Of a stretch of DNA of 64,000 nt, positions 35,001 through 42,997 are shown piece after piece. The stretch is from Labrenzia sp. CE80 (GTDB lineage: Bacteria; Pseudomonadota; Alphaproteobacteria; Rhizobiales; Stappiaceae), in NCBI RefSeq assembly GCF_009650605.1, contig NZ_WAJT01000002.1, forward strand, positions 1-64,000, in the 5' to 3' direction. The notes beneath the pieces are model-generated. The model saw only the letters and a program-made list of their open reading frames with translations, searched no databases and was not told the origin of the DNA. Each line of letters starts with the position of its first letter. Within the stretch, counting starts at the first letter, position 1. Position numbers and translations under genes: made by a program.

Positions 35001-35630
35001 TTCACACCAAGCGCTGAAGAAGATGTCGCTCTTCAAGACTTCACAGAGTTGTTTGGGCCCGCGGGTATCATCGACACGTTCTTCAAGGAGAACCTGTCAC
35101 CTTTCGTGACAGTTCGAGGACGGCAATACGCGGAAGTCACTTCGCAAGGAGTCGGTTTGGGCCTTTCGAACGGGTCCCTGGCCCAGATGTCGACTGCACA
35201 GACCATTCGGGAAGCATTCTTCGGCAAGACGGGAACAACCCCGGAAGCAAAATTCACCATTCAACCGACGTTTTTGGACCCGAATGCTCTGCGCTCGGTT
35301 CTCAAAATCGATGATGAGCAGATTGTTTATCGCCATGGGCCGGAACGCGCGCAGGACTTCGCTTGGCCGAGCAAGCTTGATGCGAGTGTTGCAGAGCTGT
35401 CGATCACGCTTCTTGACAATTCCAAAGAGACATTGGAGCGTTCTGGCACTTGGGCAATCTTCCGAATGCTGACAGCCTCTGGTTTGTCGAAAGCCCGGGG
35501 ACGGGATCAGTTCGTGTTTTCAATCGAAACCGAAGGAGCCAAGGCCAGTTACCGGCTCAATGCGGGAAGCGTGACGAACCCGTTCAATCTCGGCCTCTAT
35601 TCTTCCTTCCGCTGTCCCCCTGCGCTTTAA
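32061..35630 (+). CDS. tssM: T6SS inner-membrane ATPase-fold protein TssM (IcmF)
   Basis: 1189 residues, full length. Two N-terminal membrane helices (about 12-32 and 48-66) precede a cytoplasmic GTPase-like domain with an intact Walker A, GPPGTGKTTIL (about 138-148), and DTAGRY further on. A third membrane helix lies near 455-480 (LAGLAACVVGLSLYWLSGLYY), followed by the large periplasmic domain that contacts TssJ, ending in the conserved C-terminal FRCPPAL. It spans the periplasm as the core of the membrane complex. Confidence 0.96.
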   Translation: MLRTYFASLFRALSLIILFVLIACSLLIWFFGGYVTIGGVTPFQETPPRLVAIIGLFIAFFAITFIRHVLARRSNAKLINSMLANDELVSMGNDLSSDEVELIRERFEAALKKLKDNPLDGRKQRNYLSELPWYIIIGPPGTGKTTILRNSGLEFPLADRGQEALQGIGGTRNCDWWISNEAVLIDTAGRYTTQDVNKGIDAAAWSGFLDLLVKFRRRRPINGVMLAISIEDVALAGEKERAQQADILRQRLRELHRVFGMRLPVYVMFTKCDLIAGFDEYFDAVKEDEREQVWGVTFPYDDEQVTVGPAFETNFIDLVSRLERQIPAKLSEERNNSRRCRIYGFPYEFGSLSQVLRGFLTDVFRTSRYEAQPLLRGVYFTSGTQEGTPFDRLLGAMGRSFTLSASQQLPLNGQGKAYFIKNLLTDIIFPEQNLVGKNTKVERRVAALYAASLAGLAACVVGLSLYWLSGLYYSQEVVEQADENTEIVSVRLDEAKQNRSLVNILPTLNAAEKLRDDVANSSNWLTGAFFSVEGQSSLYPAADEIYHSILLEYLLPSISSRLATQIQLVSSATNGSSVLLRDQLETYLMLTTGQNFDPSKVGKTFKEQNEAAFVLNPQNRAAMQEHMDTLVTLLPAVAPADVPIVEAARTRIQKVPQASDIYNRMVADAAQRYRLAPIDIVRVLGSGSLYVDTAVSSGQSIIQGLYTKNGFYNFFLPRLPQYIRESIGTDWVLGNDGLNDQAYNKLAGQIVKLYTDDYVSAWRGGVTFVRVIELGSLGRAQIVLQDLSSPQSPLTNLLSVLRENTQLPLPGDDTDPAAAAVAGAAPPEAEGLVSSATDALKKNAIETAFGDAPWPGLKIEEAFRPLINLADPSSGQAALDRVQQLFGDLYGNVSGIVTAPDPNQTAFDFVSKRVKSPTSDAFTTLRSEAAIKPEPVRSLVLSIVNRTWQLMMKSSYLHVNGKWQDEVVPVCNSIMTGRYPFTPSAEEDVALQDFTELFGPAGIIDTFFKENLSPFVTVRGRQYAEVTSQGVGLGLSNGSLAQMSTAQTIREAFFGKTGTTPEAKFTIQPTFLDPNALRSVLKIDDEQIVYRHGPERAQDFAWPSKLDASVAELSITLLDNSKETLERSGTWAIFRMLTASGLSKARGRDQFVFSIETEGAKASYRLNAGSVTNPFNLGLYSSFRCPPAL

Positions 35631-35757
35631 TGGATGTGACCTCGGGCGAAATTGCTTTTACGATTGCGTTGGTCGTCGCGCCGGTGTCCCCTTGAAGAGG
35701 GTCTCGGGGTTCGATCCTAAATTGCCGCTGTGAGTTTCATTAAATCTGGATTGCGCA

Positions 35758-36522
35758 ATGTCTGTCTGCGGCTATTTCGGCAAGATCCCCCTTGAAAGGG
35801 ATTTCATATTTCATGGCCTTCCGACCCGGACGATGGACGCTTGGGCGGATGTCATGGCCGCGTGGATGGCGGCGAGCCGGGCCGTTGAACGCAGTCGGTG
35901 GAGTGAGCGATACTATTCTGCACCTATTTGGCGATTTGTCGTTGGAAGAGGGCAGATTGACGGCGATTGTTGGCTCGGGATCGTTGCAGCTTCAGTTGAC
36001 GCCGTCGGGCGCGAATTCCCATTCGCGGTTTTAATCTCCGCAGATTTGGATCTGATGAAATCGCAGCCCATACCCTTTCTGGACAGGCTTTTGGACACTC
36101 TGGAGAGGCCCATGTTGTCTTTTATCGAGGGAGACCTTGGTCAAGACGAATTTCGGAGTCTGATCCAGACTGCAGCCAACCAGATGCAACAGGGAGCCAA
36201 TGGTCCAAATGCCAGTGACGCCTCCAGCATTATTCTCCCTCGGTCGCGCGATGACGGGATATGCCTATCCTATGAAAAACCGGAGGGGGGAGGCTTGGCG
36301 ATTCAGTCCCTGCACAGCCTGCCATCCCAAAAGAAGGACGACCCTGCTGGCAGCCCCTGCCTTTGGTGGCATGATCGCGACGCCGGGCGTCCCGGTGAAT
36401 ACTGCGTGACCAAAAGCTTGCCAAAGGTGAGCAATGCAGCGCCCTATTTTCTTGGCAACTGGGGAGCTCATGGTTGGTCTCCAGAGCGCCTGGAAGACTA
36501 TTTTAGCGAAACCCCGGACTGA
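35758..36522 (+). CDS. tagF: T6SS-associated protein TagF
   Basis: 254 residues. The start SVCGYFGKIPLERDFI and the segments WRFVVGRGQIDGDCWLGIVAASVDAVGREFPFAVL are characteristic of the TagF/ImpM family. TagF is a post-translational repressor of T6SS assembly in Pseudomonas and Agrobacterium, acting with or parallel to the Thr-phosphorylation pathway. Here it is a separate gene overlapping pppA by 1 nt (in some species the two are fused). It follows tssM after 127 bp. Confidence 0.92.
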   Translation: MSVCGYFGKIPLERDFIFHGLPTRTMDAWADVMAAWMAASRAVERSRWSERYYSAPIWRFVVGRGQIDGDCWLGIVAASVDAVGREFPFAVLISADLDLMKSQPIPFLDRLLDTLERPMLSFIEGDLGQDEFRSLIQTAANQMQQGANGPNASDASSIILPRSRDDGICLSYEKPEGGGLAIQSLHSLPSQKKDDPAGSPCLWWHDRDAGRPGEYCVTKSLPKVSNAAPYFLGNWGAHGWSPERLEDYFSETPD

Positions 36523-37238
36523 TGAGTGAGCAGAGCAGAATGGAAAGTGCATCACCATCGCCGCCGAAATTGACTTTGGAAGCGGAAGTCGCGACCCGGC
36601 GAGGGCCTTCGCATGAATGCAATGAGGATGCGTATTTCATTGACCTGGCCCAGGGTGTCTTTGTCGTAGCTGATGGTATGGGTGGCCATCGGGATGGCCA
36701 TCTGGCCAGCAATGCCATTGTTTCCGAAATCGCTGCTGTGCAGAGCTCAGACGTCGAGCTGGAAGATCGTGTTCGTCTTCTGACGTCTGCCCTCGAAGAG
36801 GTTAATGGAGCGCTTTATTCCCAATCCCTAGCTCTTCCGGATGGTGACATCTCCGGTTCGACGGCACTGTGCCTGCTGGTCAACAGTGGCTATGCCTGCT
36901 GCCTCTGGGCCGGAGATTCCCGGCTTTATCTTTTGCGCGACAACCACTTGTTTCTGGTGTCCGAGGATCACACGGAAGAAAGCGGGATGCTGACCCGGGC
37001 GATAGGATCAGCCCAAAACGTTGAGATCGATCGTCGGGTACTCGGTATTAAAGAAGGCGACGTCTTCGTCTTATGTAGCGATGGGCTTCTCAAGGGCGCC
37101 AGTGAAGACGAGCTTGCAGAATTGCTCAGCCAAGACGAGGTTGGGCTCGCCGACCGACTGCTGGCCAAGTCGATCGTCGGTGGTTCGAAAGACGATATCA
37201 CCCTTATCTTGGTCTGGGTCAGAAGTCATGACATCTAA
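36522..37238 (+). CDS. pppA: PP2C Ser/Thr phosphatase PppA
   Basis: 238 residues, a complete PP2C domain with metal-binding motifs ECNEDAYFI-like (CNEDAYF), VVADGMGGHRDGH, GSTALCLLV, CLWAGDSRLYLLRD and LCSDGLLKG. It should dephosphorylate targets of the adjacent kinase and so switch the T6SS off. The start overlaps the tagF stop by 1 nt (TGATG), and its 3' end overlaps the kinase gene by 11 nt, so the three are coupled. Confidence 0.94.
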   Translation: MSEQSRMESASPSPPKLTLEAEVATRRGPSHECNEDAYFIDLAQGVFVVADGMGGHRDGHLASNAIVSEIAAVQSSDVELEDRVRLLTSALEEVNGALYSQSLALPDGDISGSTALCLLVNSGYACCLWAGDSRLYLLRDNHLFLVSEDHTEESGMLTRAIGSAQNVEIDRRVLGIKEGDVFVLCSDGLLKGASEDELAELLSQDEVGLADRLLAKSIVGGSKDDITLILVWVRSHDI

Positions 37239-38187
37239 GACTGGCGTCTCGAAGTCCCGACCAAGAAAAACTAAGAAGGTTGGAAAGCCGAAGTCCCCGG
37301 TTCGTCCAGGCGTCGTCCTCAGGGATCGCTTCGAATTGCTGGAGGAAATTGGCCACGGTGGCTTGTCCGTCGTTTATAAGGCGCGTGACAGGGTCGCGGC
37401 CGATGCTGGTCTTGCAGATCCGCATGTTGCATTGAAAATCATCTTCGCGGGTGATGCGGTTGAACCGGATATTGTCTCATTGATGCACCGGGAAGCCCGA
37501 CGGCTTAGGGATCTGGTTCATCCCAATATCGTTCGCGTTTACGATATGGATGTCGAGGGCCAACTGCATTTCATGGTCATGGAGCTTCTGCACGGAAAGA
37601 CCCTATCCAAGGCTTTTCGAGAAGCGCCGGGGCACGTTCTCGATGCGAGAAAGGTCAACCGTCTCGTTCAGGATGTGGCAGCCGCCCTATCTTTTTCCCA
37701 TGGGCGGGGAATCGTTCATGCAGACCTGAAGCCTGGCAACATCTTCATCGCGCGCAATGGGGCCGTTAAGCTGATCGACTTCAATATTGCCTTCCCGGTC
37801 GCCCGCCCGATGAAGGTCACAGAGGAAGACACGATACAGATACTCGGCCGATTGGGTGCTGTTACGCCTGCCTATGCGTCGCCGCAAAGGCTGAATGATG
37901 CAGAGCCTTGCGAGGCGGACGACGTCTTTTCACTCGCGGTGTTGACCTATATGGCCTTGTCCGGCCAGCGCCCGTTTGGTGGCAAAACGTCGCTTCAAGC
38001 GTTGAAAGAAGAGATTGCTCCAGAGCCCATTCGAGGTCTGCATCGCCGGAGCTGGAAGGCAATCGAAAAGGGTCTGGCGTTGGACGATGCCAGCAGAACG
38101 CCATCGGCGGCGCAATTTGCATTGGAATTTACGCGTCAAAACGTGTTCTCGGTCGCCAATCGCCTGATGGCACCCCTGCAAAGATAG
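37228..38187 (+). CDS. T6SS Ser/Thr protein kinase (PpkA/StkA-like), DFN variant
   Basis: 319 residues from ATG 37228. It is a single Hanks-type kinase domain: glycine loop IGHGGLSVVYK (about 41-51), catalytic Lys in VALKIIF, catalytic loop HADLKPGN (about 164-171, HRD-to-HAD as in many bacterial kinases) and metal-binding DFN in place of DFG (about 184-186). The APE region reads YASPQRL. There is no transmembrane or periplasmic sensor domain, unlike PpkA of Pseudomonas. With pppA and tagF it forms the post-translational switch of the system. It converges with the cargo operon; only 30 bp separate the two stops. Confidence 0.9.
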   Translation: MTSKTGVSKSRPRKTKKVGKPKSPVRPGVVLRDRFELLEEIGHGGLSVVYKARDRVAADAGLADPHVALKIIFAGDAVEPDIVSLMHREARRLRDLVHPNIVRVYDMDVEGQLHFMVMELLHGKTLSKAFREAPGHVLDARKVNRLVQDVAAALSFSHGRGIVHADLKPGNIFIARNGAVKLIDFNIAFPVARPMKVTEEDTIQILGRLGAVTPAYASPQRLNDAEPCEADDVFSLAVLTYMALSGQRPFGGKTSLQALKEEIAPEPIRGLHRRSWKAIEKGLALDDASRTPSAAQFALEFTRQNVFSVANRLMAPLQR

Positions 38188-38217
38188 CCGTGCATTTCGG
38201 TCCCGGTCACCGCAATT

Positions 38218-39927
38218 CTAAACAGGTATCTTGAATTCGAATTCCTGCTGAGGCGCGATATCAGGTGTTGGCTGTGCTGCAATTTCAATGACTGAACCGC
38301 CATCATCATCGTCACCCAGTTTGACGTCAAACACCATCTTGCCCGAGTAGATGTCATTAAGCTGAGCAAAGCGAAGACGCAGGTTCTGCAGCGTTTCGGC
38401 GACCGGTTGATCCGCCGAGAAGATCTCCATGAGAACGGACTGCAGAAGCGTGTTCAGGCGTGCCAGAACCAGTGCATTTGTGAGAGACTGATCTCCCTTT
38501 CCGCTGGCAATGGTGGTTGGCTGGCTGAAGAAGACAGAGGTCCGGTTTTCCTGGCCCGAAAGCACAGTGATGCCAACTTGGGCGAGTGCTTCCGATCTGT
38601 CCCTGGAGATCGTCGCGCGAACGACGTCACCAACCTCTCGTTCTCCAATATGCTTTGACTGCACCTCCAGCGCATCGAATTCAGCCCTAAGCCCTGGCGT
38701 AAGCATTGGCCAGCCGGTCCTGGTCACCTGCTGCGAGATCATGGCTGAAGCGATCCAGGATGACGGGATGAAATAGGCGGGACTGTCTTGGTTCATGACG
38801 CGTGCACAGCCGTCGTTCCACAATAGGCCTAGATGATGCGCTGTATCGTTGTCCCGGAGTGAAAGGAAGCCCTCATGTCCGGTAGATCCGACGAGCTGCT
38901 GGGGCGCATCTCTCATGGCAAGCTCGCTTGCTGCAACGCCTGAAAAGTCGGGGGTGAAAGTGGCCAGCGAAAGTGTATCGAATGACTGGGCTGCAGCAGC
39001 TAAAGCTTTCAATCTGGCAACACCAGCGGTTTTGAGATCGCACCGATTTGTAAAAACGACAAGGTCATAGAGTTCTGCTGACAATGCCTTTTCAAGGCGC
39101 TGGGAGATATCGCCAGCGTCAGCATCGAATGGGATTTGAAGAAGGGATAGAACTGGCGCCTGGTCTTTATGGGCGCTGCCGAGCAGTAGCCGGAGACCAA
39201 TCCAATTCTCAAGGATTTGCTGGCATCTTGGGACTGATAGAAAAGCCTTGGCCTGCAGCGCCAAGAGCCGCTCTACACCTGAAATCGGGACTTCCTCTGG
39301 TGTATTCCTGGATGTATCTAACGGGATGTTTTGTTCGATGAAGGAATCCAGCAGACCCTTGGTTGCTGTTGGTGCGGCCTCAGGGATCTCGACCATTGAC
39401 AGTAGTCTGTCCAGGTCATCCGAGATGTCCTGTTTCATGTCTGGCGTGGTGGTTTTTTCCACCACACCGGTCTTTTGATGTTTGATAGGCCGCGGCGTCT
39501 TTTCCGGCTGTAATGCGCTTTCGGTCAGCTTGTCGTACCGTTGACCGAACCGCTCAAGAGACTGTAAGTCGCCGCCCTTGTGTGCGGGGCCAATCTCGCT
39601 TTTATAAGAAAATTGTGCCGAAAGCTTTTCTGGACGCAAGTGAGAGAGCTTGGAAAGGCAGAGCGTTTCAGACAAGATGGGGGGATAGGATCCGAGAAGA
39701 TTTTCCGCCTCAATCGTGAACTGAGGACCCAGGTCCGAGAGAAGCTCGGCGAGATCCCGGTTGGCCAGGTCGTGGCAATCGCCGTTTTCCTCTATTCCGA
39801 AATCCCCAACAAGAAGCATCCGGTAAGCGGGCGTGGGCGGCACTTCTTTCAGCCGATTATCCGAACCAAGTCCGAAGGTCGTCGTAAAAGATTTGTTTCC
39901 CGCTTGATGCTCGTCGTCGTCAGCCAT
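38218..39927 (-). CDS. TssB-TssC-like fused sheath-related protein
   Basis: 569 residues. The N-terminus (about 25-125) aligns with TssB: YRMLLVGDFGI corresponds to LKMVVLGDYTL in TssB here, and LRPEKLSAQF..LQSLERFGQRYDKL to the PEAIVRQTPELNKLLEL block. After a variable linker, residues 210-560 resemble a shortened TssC: VPRCQQILENWIGLRLLLG parallels EEFKTLESSWRSLKFVI, followed by LYDLVVFTNR and a Gly-rich C-terminal domain. It appears to be a divergent VipA-VipB fusion, not a working sheath subunit, since real tssB and tssC are present. It is the last gene of the nine-gene cargo operon, 6 nt after the 117-residue gene. Its role is unknown. Confidence 0.65.
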   Translation of the reverse strand: MADDDEHQAGNKSFTTTFGLGSDNRLKEVPPTPAYRMLLVGDFGIEENGDCHDLANRDLAELLSDLGPQFTIEAENLLGSYPPILSETLCLSKLSHLRPEKLSAQFSYKSEIGPAHKGGDLQSLERFGQRYDKLTESALQPEKTPRPIKHQKTGVVEKTTTPDMKQDISDDLDRLLSMVEIPEAAPTATKGLLDSFIEQNIPLDTSRNTPEEVPISGVERLLALQAKAFLSVPRCQQILENWIGLRLLLGSAHKDQAPVLSLLQIPFDADAGDISQRLEKALSAELYDLVVFTNRCDLKTAGVARLKALAAAAQSFDTLSLATFTPDFSGVAASELAMRDAPQQLVGSTGHEGFLSLRDNDTAHHLGLLWNDGCARVMNQDSPAYFIPSSWIASAMISQQVTRTGWPMLTPGLRAEFDALEVQSKHIGEREVGDVVRATISRDRSEALAQVGITVLSGQENRTSVFFSQPTTIASGKGDQSLTNALVLARLNTLLQSVLMEIFSADQPVAETLQNLRLRFAQLNDIYSGKMVFDVKLGDDDDGGSVIEIAAQPTPDIAPQQEFEFKIPV

Positions 39928-39933
39928 GAGGTT

Positions 39934-40287
39934 TCAGCCTCTGTGGTTAAGGAGGGTCGGTGAGGCATCGATCGATAAAAATGCAAGTGTCTGTCTATCG
40001 AGGACGACCTTGCCCTGAACTTCGTAGCCTGCCGTTTTATCCGCGACGTGTCCTGATATGCCGAACACGATGGCAGTTCTGGTGCCAACCATGGAAGTGT
40101 CGAGAGGCGTTAGGGTCAGATCGAGGTTCAGTGGACCACCGTCGCTCATGACAACAGATGTTCGCCCAAGGGCGCGCGCCGCGCCACCACCTTCAAGATA
40201 AACTTGAGGAGAGCGGTTGCGGATGTAGTCATAAATCGCGGCGCGCATTGGGTCGGGTTCGCGCAGGGCCGGCCGCCATGAAGCCAT
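39934..40287 (-). CDS. hypothetical protein of T6SS cargo operon
   Basis: 117 residues with no recognised family. The N-terminus is basic/helical (DPMRAAIYDYIRNRSP) and the rest appears to be beta-strands (GPLNLDLTLTPL, AIVFGISGHVADKTAGYEVQGKVVLDRQTLAFLSIDA). There is no signal peptide or membrane helix. AAGGA lies 6 nt before the ATG. It sits 12 nt after the TPR/glycosyltransferase-like gene and 6 nt before the sheath-like fusion, so it is probably co-translated with them and may act with one of them. Confidence 0.7.
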   Translation of the reverse strand: MASWRPALREPDPMRAAIYDYIRNRSPQVYLEGGGAARALGRTSVVMSDGGPLNLDLTLTPLDTSMVGTRTAIVFGISGHVADKTAGYEVQGKVVLDRQTLAFLSIDASPTLLNHRG

Positions 40288-40299
40288 CAGATGTCCTTG

Positions 40300-42216
40300 T
40301 TACTCAGATGCACGAAGTTTCTCCGTCGAAGGCGGTGACTGCACCTGTAGGTCGAGAAGTTGCGAGACCTGTTCCAGAACCTCTTGCGCAATCTGTGGGA
40401 AGAGCTCTGCCCAATTGCCGAATTGCGGCGAGCTCACCACGCGCGCAGAAGGGTACCACAGCGCTTTGCTAGCATCTGCATGCCAATACCAGGGTCGGGC
40501 AGGGCGTGTTAGGATGATCGCTGACTTGCCCAAAGCTCCTGCCACATGCAGGGGGATCCCATCCGGTCCAATGACCAGGTCCATCTCGGACAGGACACAC
40601 GACAGATCGACAAGGTCCTTGAAGTGAACGCCGGTATCGACGATGTCCGGAAACCCTTTCAGCTGATGTCGCGTGTCGTCCCAGGCAACGCTGAAAACGG
40701 TTCCCGGGAACTCTTTGAGCGCAGGTCCGTAGTCCTCAAGCAGCAGTCCGGGTCGAGAGGCATCCCATGCCAAGGCGATCCAGGGCCTTGGAAATTCTGA
40801 TAAGGCCCGGCGCCAATGTTCGGTTCTGGCTTCCGGAGGGCTTATGTAGGGCAGGGAGGTCGTCACATCGCCGCGTATCGCCTCCGGTATTGCAAGCAGG
40901 AGCGAAATGGGAAAGGAAATGACGTCTTCCGTTTGAGGCGGGGCCTCTCGGGCTAAATCGATCCCGGTATAGGCAATGGCATCGAACAATTCTGCCAACT
41001 GCGAGAGCGTTTGCGATCCCGACAGGGTTGCCGTTGATCCCTTGCTCATCTGCAACACGAAGCGCAAAAGGACGATCAGTTCCAGATTTGTAATGCCTGT
41101 ATCAACGACATAATTTGCGGTCGAGAGTGCATCAGCAAAAGACTGGTCATTTGCAATCAGATCGGCTGGTAAACCCAGGGCTTCACCAAGAGGCACCTGA
41201 TCGAACGTGCCAACCGCTTTGCCGATCTCACCGGTGGACAGATAGCAGTCGCGGGCCAAGTTCCACAATCGTTGGGATTTGTCAGCTGGAAGCTTCGCAT
41301 GATTTGCAATCAGTGGCTCAAGCAGGTGAAGCGCCTGCTCCGAAAGGCCAGCCATGCGATAGGCAAGAGCTAGCGACAGGCTGGCATCGATGCGATCCGG
41401 GTTTCGCTTAACGACGGGCAGAAATTCTGCGAGAGCAGCGCGTGTTTCCCCGCGCTCGATCATCACACGCACATGACAAAGCCAGGCAGGAAGCAGGTCT
41501 GGAAAGAGCGTAGTCGCACGTTTGGCGACCCGTTGAGCCTCGCTCAGGTAGCCCAGAGCTGCCAGGTTCGATGCAATGGCAATCATGAAGCCTGGATTTT
41601 CAGGCGCCTTTAGATGGGCCTTTTGCAAGTAGTGCGAGGCTTTTTCATTGTCCCCCAAGCCCGAGAGTATTTCGCCGATGAGGCCGTTGAGGTCTGCATT
41701 TTCAGGGTCCCGTTGAAGGGCGTCCTGAGCAAGTTCCAAAGCCGGAGGATAGATGCCATGCGCGGCATAGAGCTGGGACATCGCCCGCAGAATGCCTACG
41801 TCTTCGGGATGGGCGGCGCGCACATCTGACAGGAGCACTTCAGCTTCCGCAACCTGGCCGTCGTTGATAAGGAACTGGGCTTTCAAGATCGCCGCATCAG
41901 CGTGCATTGGTTCACTTGAAAGGGCTTGTTCGACGAACGCTTGCGCCTTGTCTTCTTGCTGGGCCAAAACAAACAGCCGAGCGCAGAGTGACAGTATATC
42001 CGCGTTGTTCCCGGCGTGCGTCAGAGCTTTCTGTGCGAGGGACTGTGCGGCCTCCAGATCACCGAGCTCCATGCGGATCTTCAGAAGCGCTTTAAACGCA
42101 TCAACAGAACTGGGCGAGAAGTCCAGAACGCTTTCATAAATTAAAGCAGCACTCTCGCGTCGGCCCGCGTCATGATGGTCTTGGGCGGCCTTCAGACGAT
42201 CTTCAATCAAGAGCAT
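40300..42216 (-). CDS. TPR protein with glycosyltransferase family 9-like C-terminus
   Basis: 638 residues. Residues 1-340 are about nine tetratricopeptide repeats (for example AQSLAQKALTHAGNNADILS, YPPALELAQDALQRDPENADL). The C-terminal 300 or so residues look like a GT9/O-linked-transferase half: DLVIGPDGIPLHVAGALGKS then RPWYWHADASKALWYPSARV, matching the nucleotide-sugar-binding block of heptosyltransferase-like proteins (DTAVAHLAGALGKPVW..WYPS). Whether it is catalytic is unknown. It is found inside a T6SS cargo operon, 76 bp after DUF3540, which raises the idea of cargo glycosylation or a TPR chaperone; that is inference. Confidence 0.7.
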   Translation of the reverse strand: MLLIEDRLKAAQDHHDAGRRESAALIYESVLDFSPSSVDAFKALLKIRMELGDLEAAQSLAQKALTHAGNNADILSLCARLFVLAQQEDKAQAFVEQALSSEPMHADAAILKAQFLINDGQVAEAEVLLSDVRAAHPEDVGILRAMSQLYAAHGIYPPALELAQDALQRDPENADLNGLIGEILSGLGDNEKASHYLQKAHLKAPENPGFMIAIASNLAALGYLSEAQRVAKRATTLFPDLLPAWLCHVRVMIERGETRAALAEFLPVVKRNPDRIDASLSLALAYRMAGLSEQALHLLEPLIANHAKLPADKSQRLWNLARDCYLSTGEIGKAVGTFDQVPLGEALGLPADLIANDQSFADALSTANYVVDTGITNLELIVLLRFVLQMSKGSTATLSGSQTLSQLAELFDAIAYTGIDLAREAPPQTEDVISFPISLLLAIPEAIRGDVTTSLPYISPPEARTEHWRRALSEFPRPWIALAWDASRPGLLLEDYGPALKEFPGTVFSVAWDDTRHQLKGFPDIVDTGVHFKDLVDLSCVLSEMDLVIGPDGIPLHVAGALGKSAIILTRPARPWYWHADASKALWYPSARVVSSPQFGNWAELFPQIAQEVLEQVSQLLDLQVQSPPSTEKLRASE

Positions 42217-42292
42217 TGAAACATCCGGTTTCGATCATGAATTTATGCTGGTTCAATCAGCGGCAACAGTTATGAAAGTCGTGCGATCAACA

Positions 42293-42946
42293 TCATCCGA
42301 CGCTCACCCGCGTTGCGTCCAGCCGCACGTCTTCCTTCGCGGTGATCAGGGAAATCTCGCTGGTCTGGGTTGCAACGTGATCAATGTTTTGCACCAGAGT
42401 GCCGGCATTCAACGTCTCGGTTTCCCGAACAGCGCTGGTGCGCGTGTCGACCGTGGTGGTGATCGTGCGCGCAGAAACCATCTTGTCGATGATATTCTCA
42501 AATGTCCTGGTGAAGCTGGAAACACATCGCTTACCCGTTTGAGTCAGGCTCTCTGCAAAAACAGTCAGTTTTTTAGCGGTCAAGTGAAGATCCGGCGCAG
42601 CGATGTCGATTTGTTGCCCGGACTTGATCTGAAGATGGTCAGCCCCCGGCACGGAAACCTGAGCTACGAGGGATTCCCGCCGCTCCAGGACGGAAAGGAT
42701 GTGTGCTTCCTCACCCTGAACAAAAACAAGAACACGATCGCCAATGGCAGGAGCGAGCAGGCAACCAGCAGCCTGAATGGCATGAACCGGATCACTTCCT
42801 GCAACATCTACCAGCGCCTCGTGTTCTGTCACGAGAGCCGTCACCGAACCGGTCAACAAAGAGCCTTGATCGCCTTCCTTTGTCCGCAGCTCTTCTCCGT
42901 TTCGAGCGGTGGCGGGAGCAGAGTGCGACTTGCGCGGGGTAACCAT
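42293..42946 (-). CDS. DUF3540-type spike accessory protein
   Basis: 217 residues from ATG 42946 (GGAG 7 nt upstream; a TTG at 42994 would add 16 residues). An OB-fold-like barrel (about 30-95: VTALVTEHEALVDV, GDRVLVFVQGEEAHILSVLER) is followed by short strands that look like a small beta-helix (LQIKSGQQIDIAAPDLHLTAKKL broken into repeats) and then a Ser/Thr/Ala-rich helical tail. This is the DUF3540 arrangement, found in loci with VgrG, DUF2169 and DUF4150 genes. It may cap or extend the spike. It starts about 50 nt after the upstream novel gene. Confidence 0.75.
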   Translation of the reverse strand: MVTPRKSHSAPATARNGEELRTKEGDQGSLLTGSVTALVTEHEALVDVAGSDPVHAIQAAGCLLAPAIGDRVLVFVQGEEAHILSVLERRESLVAQVSVPGADHLQIKSGQQIDIAAPDLHLTAKKLTVFAESLTQTGKRCVSSFTRTFENIIDKMVSARTITTTVDTRTSAVRETETLNAGTLVQNIDHVATQTSEISLITAKEDVRLDATRVSVG

Positions 42947-42997
42947 TCGTGGTCTCCAAACTGGTGTGCAGGCGGCCTGTCGATATTTGCCCAAGCG

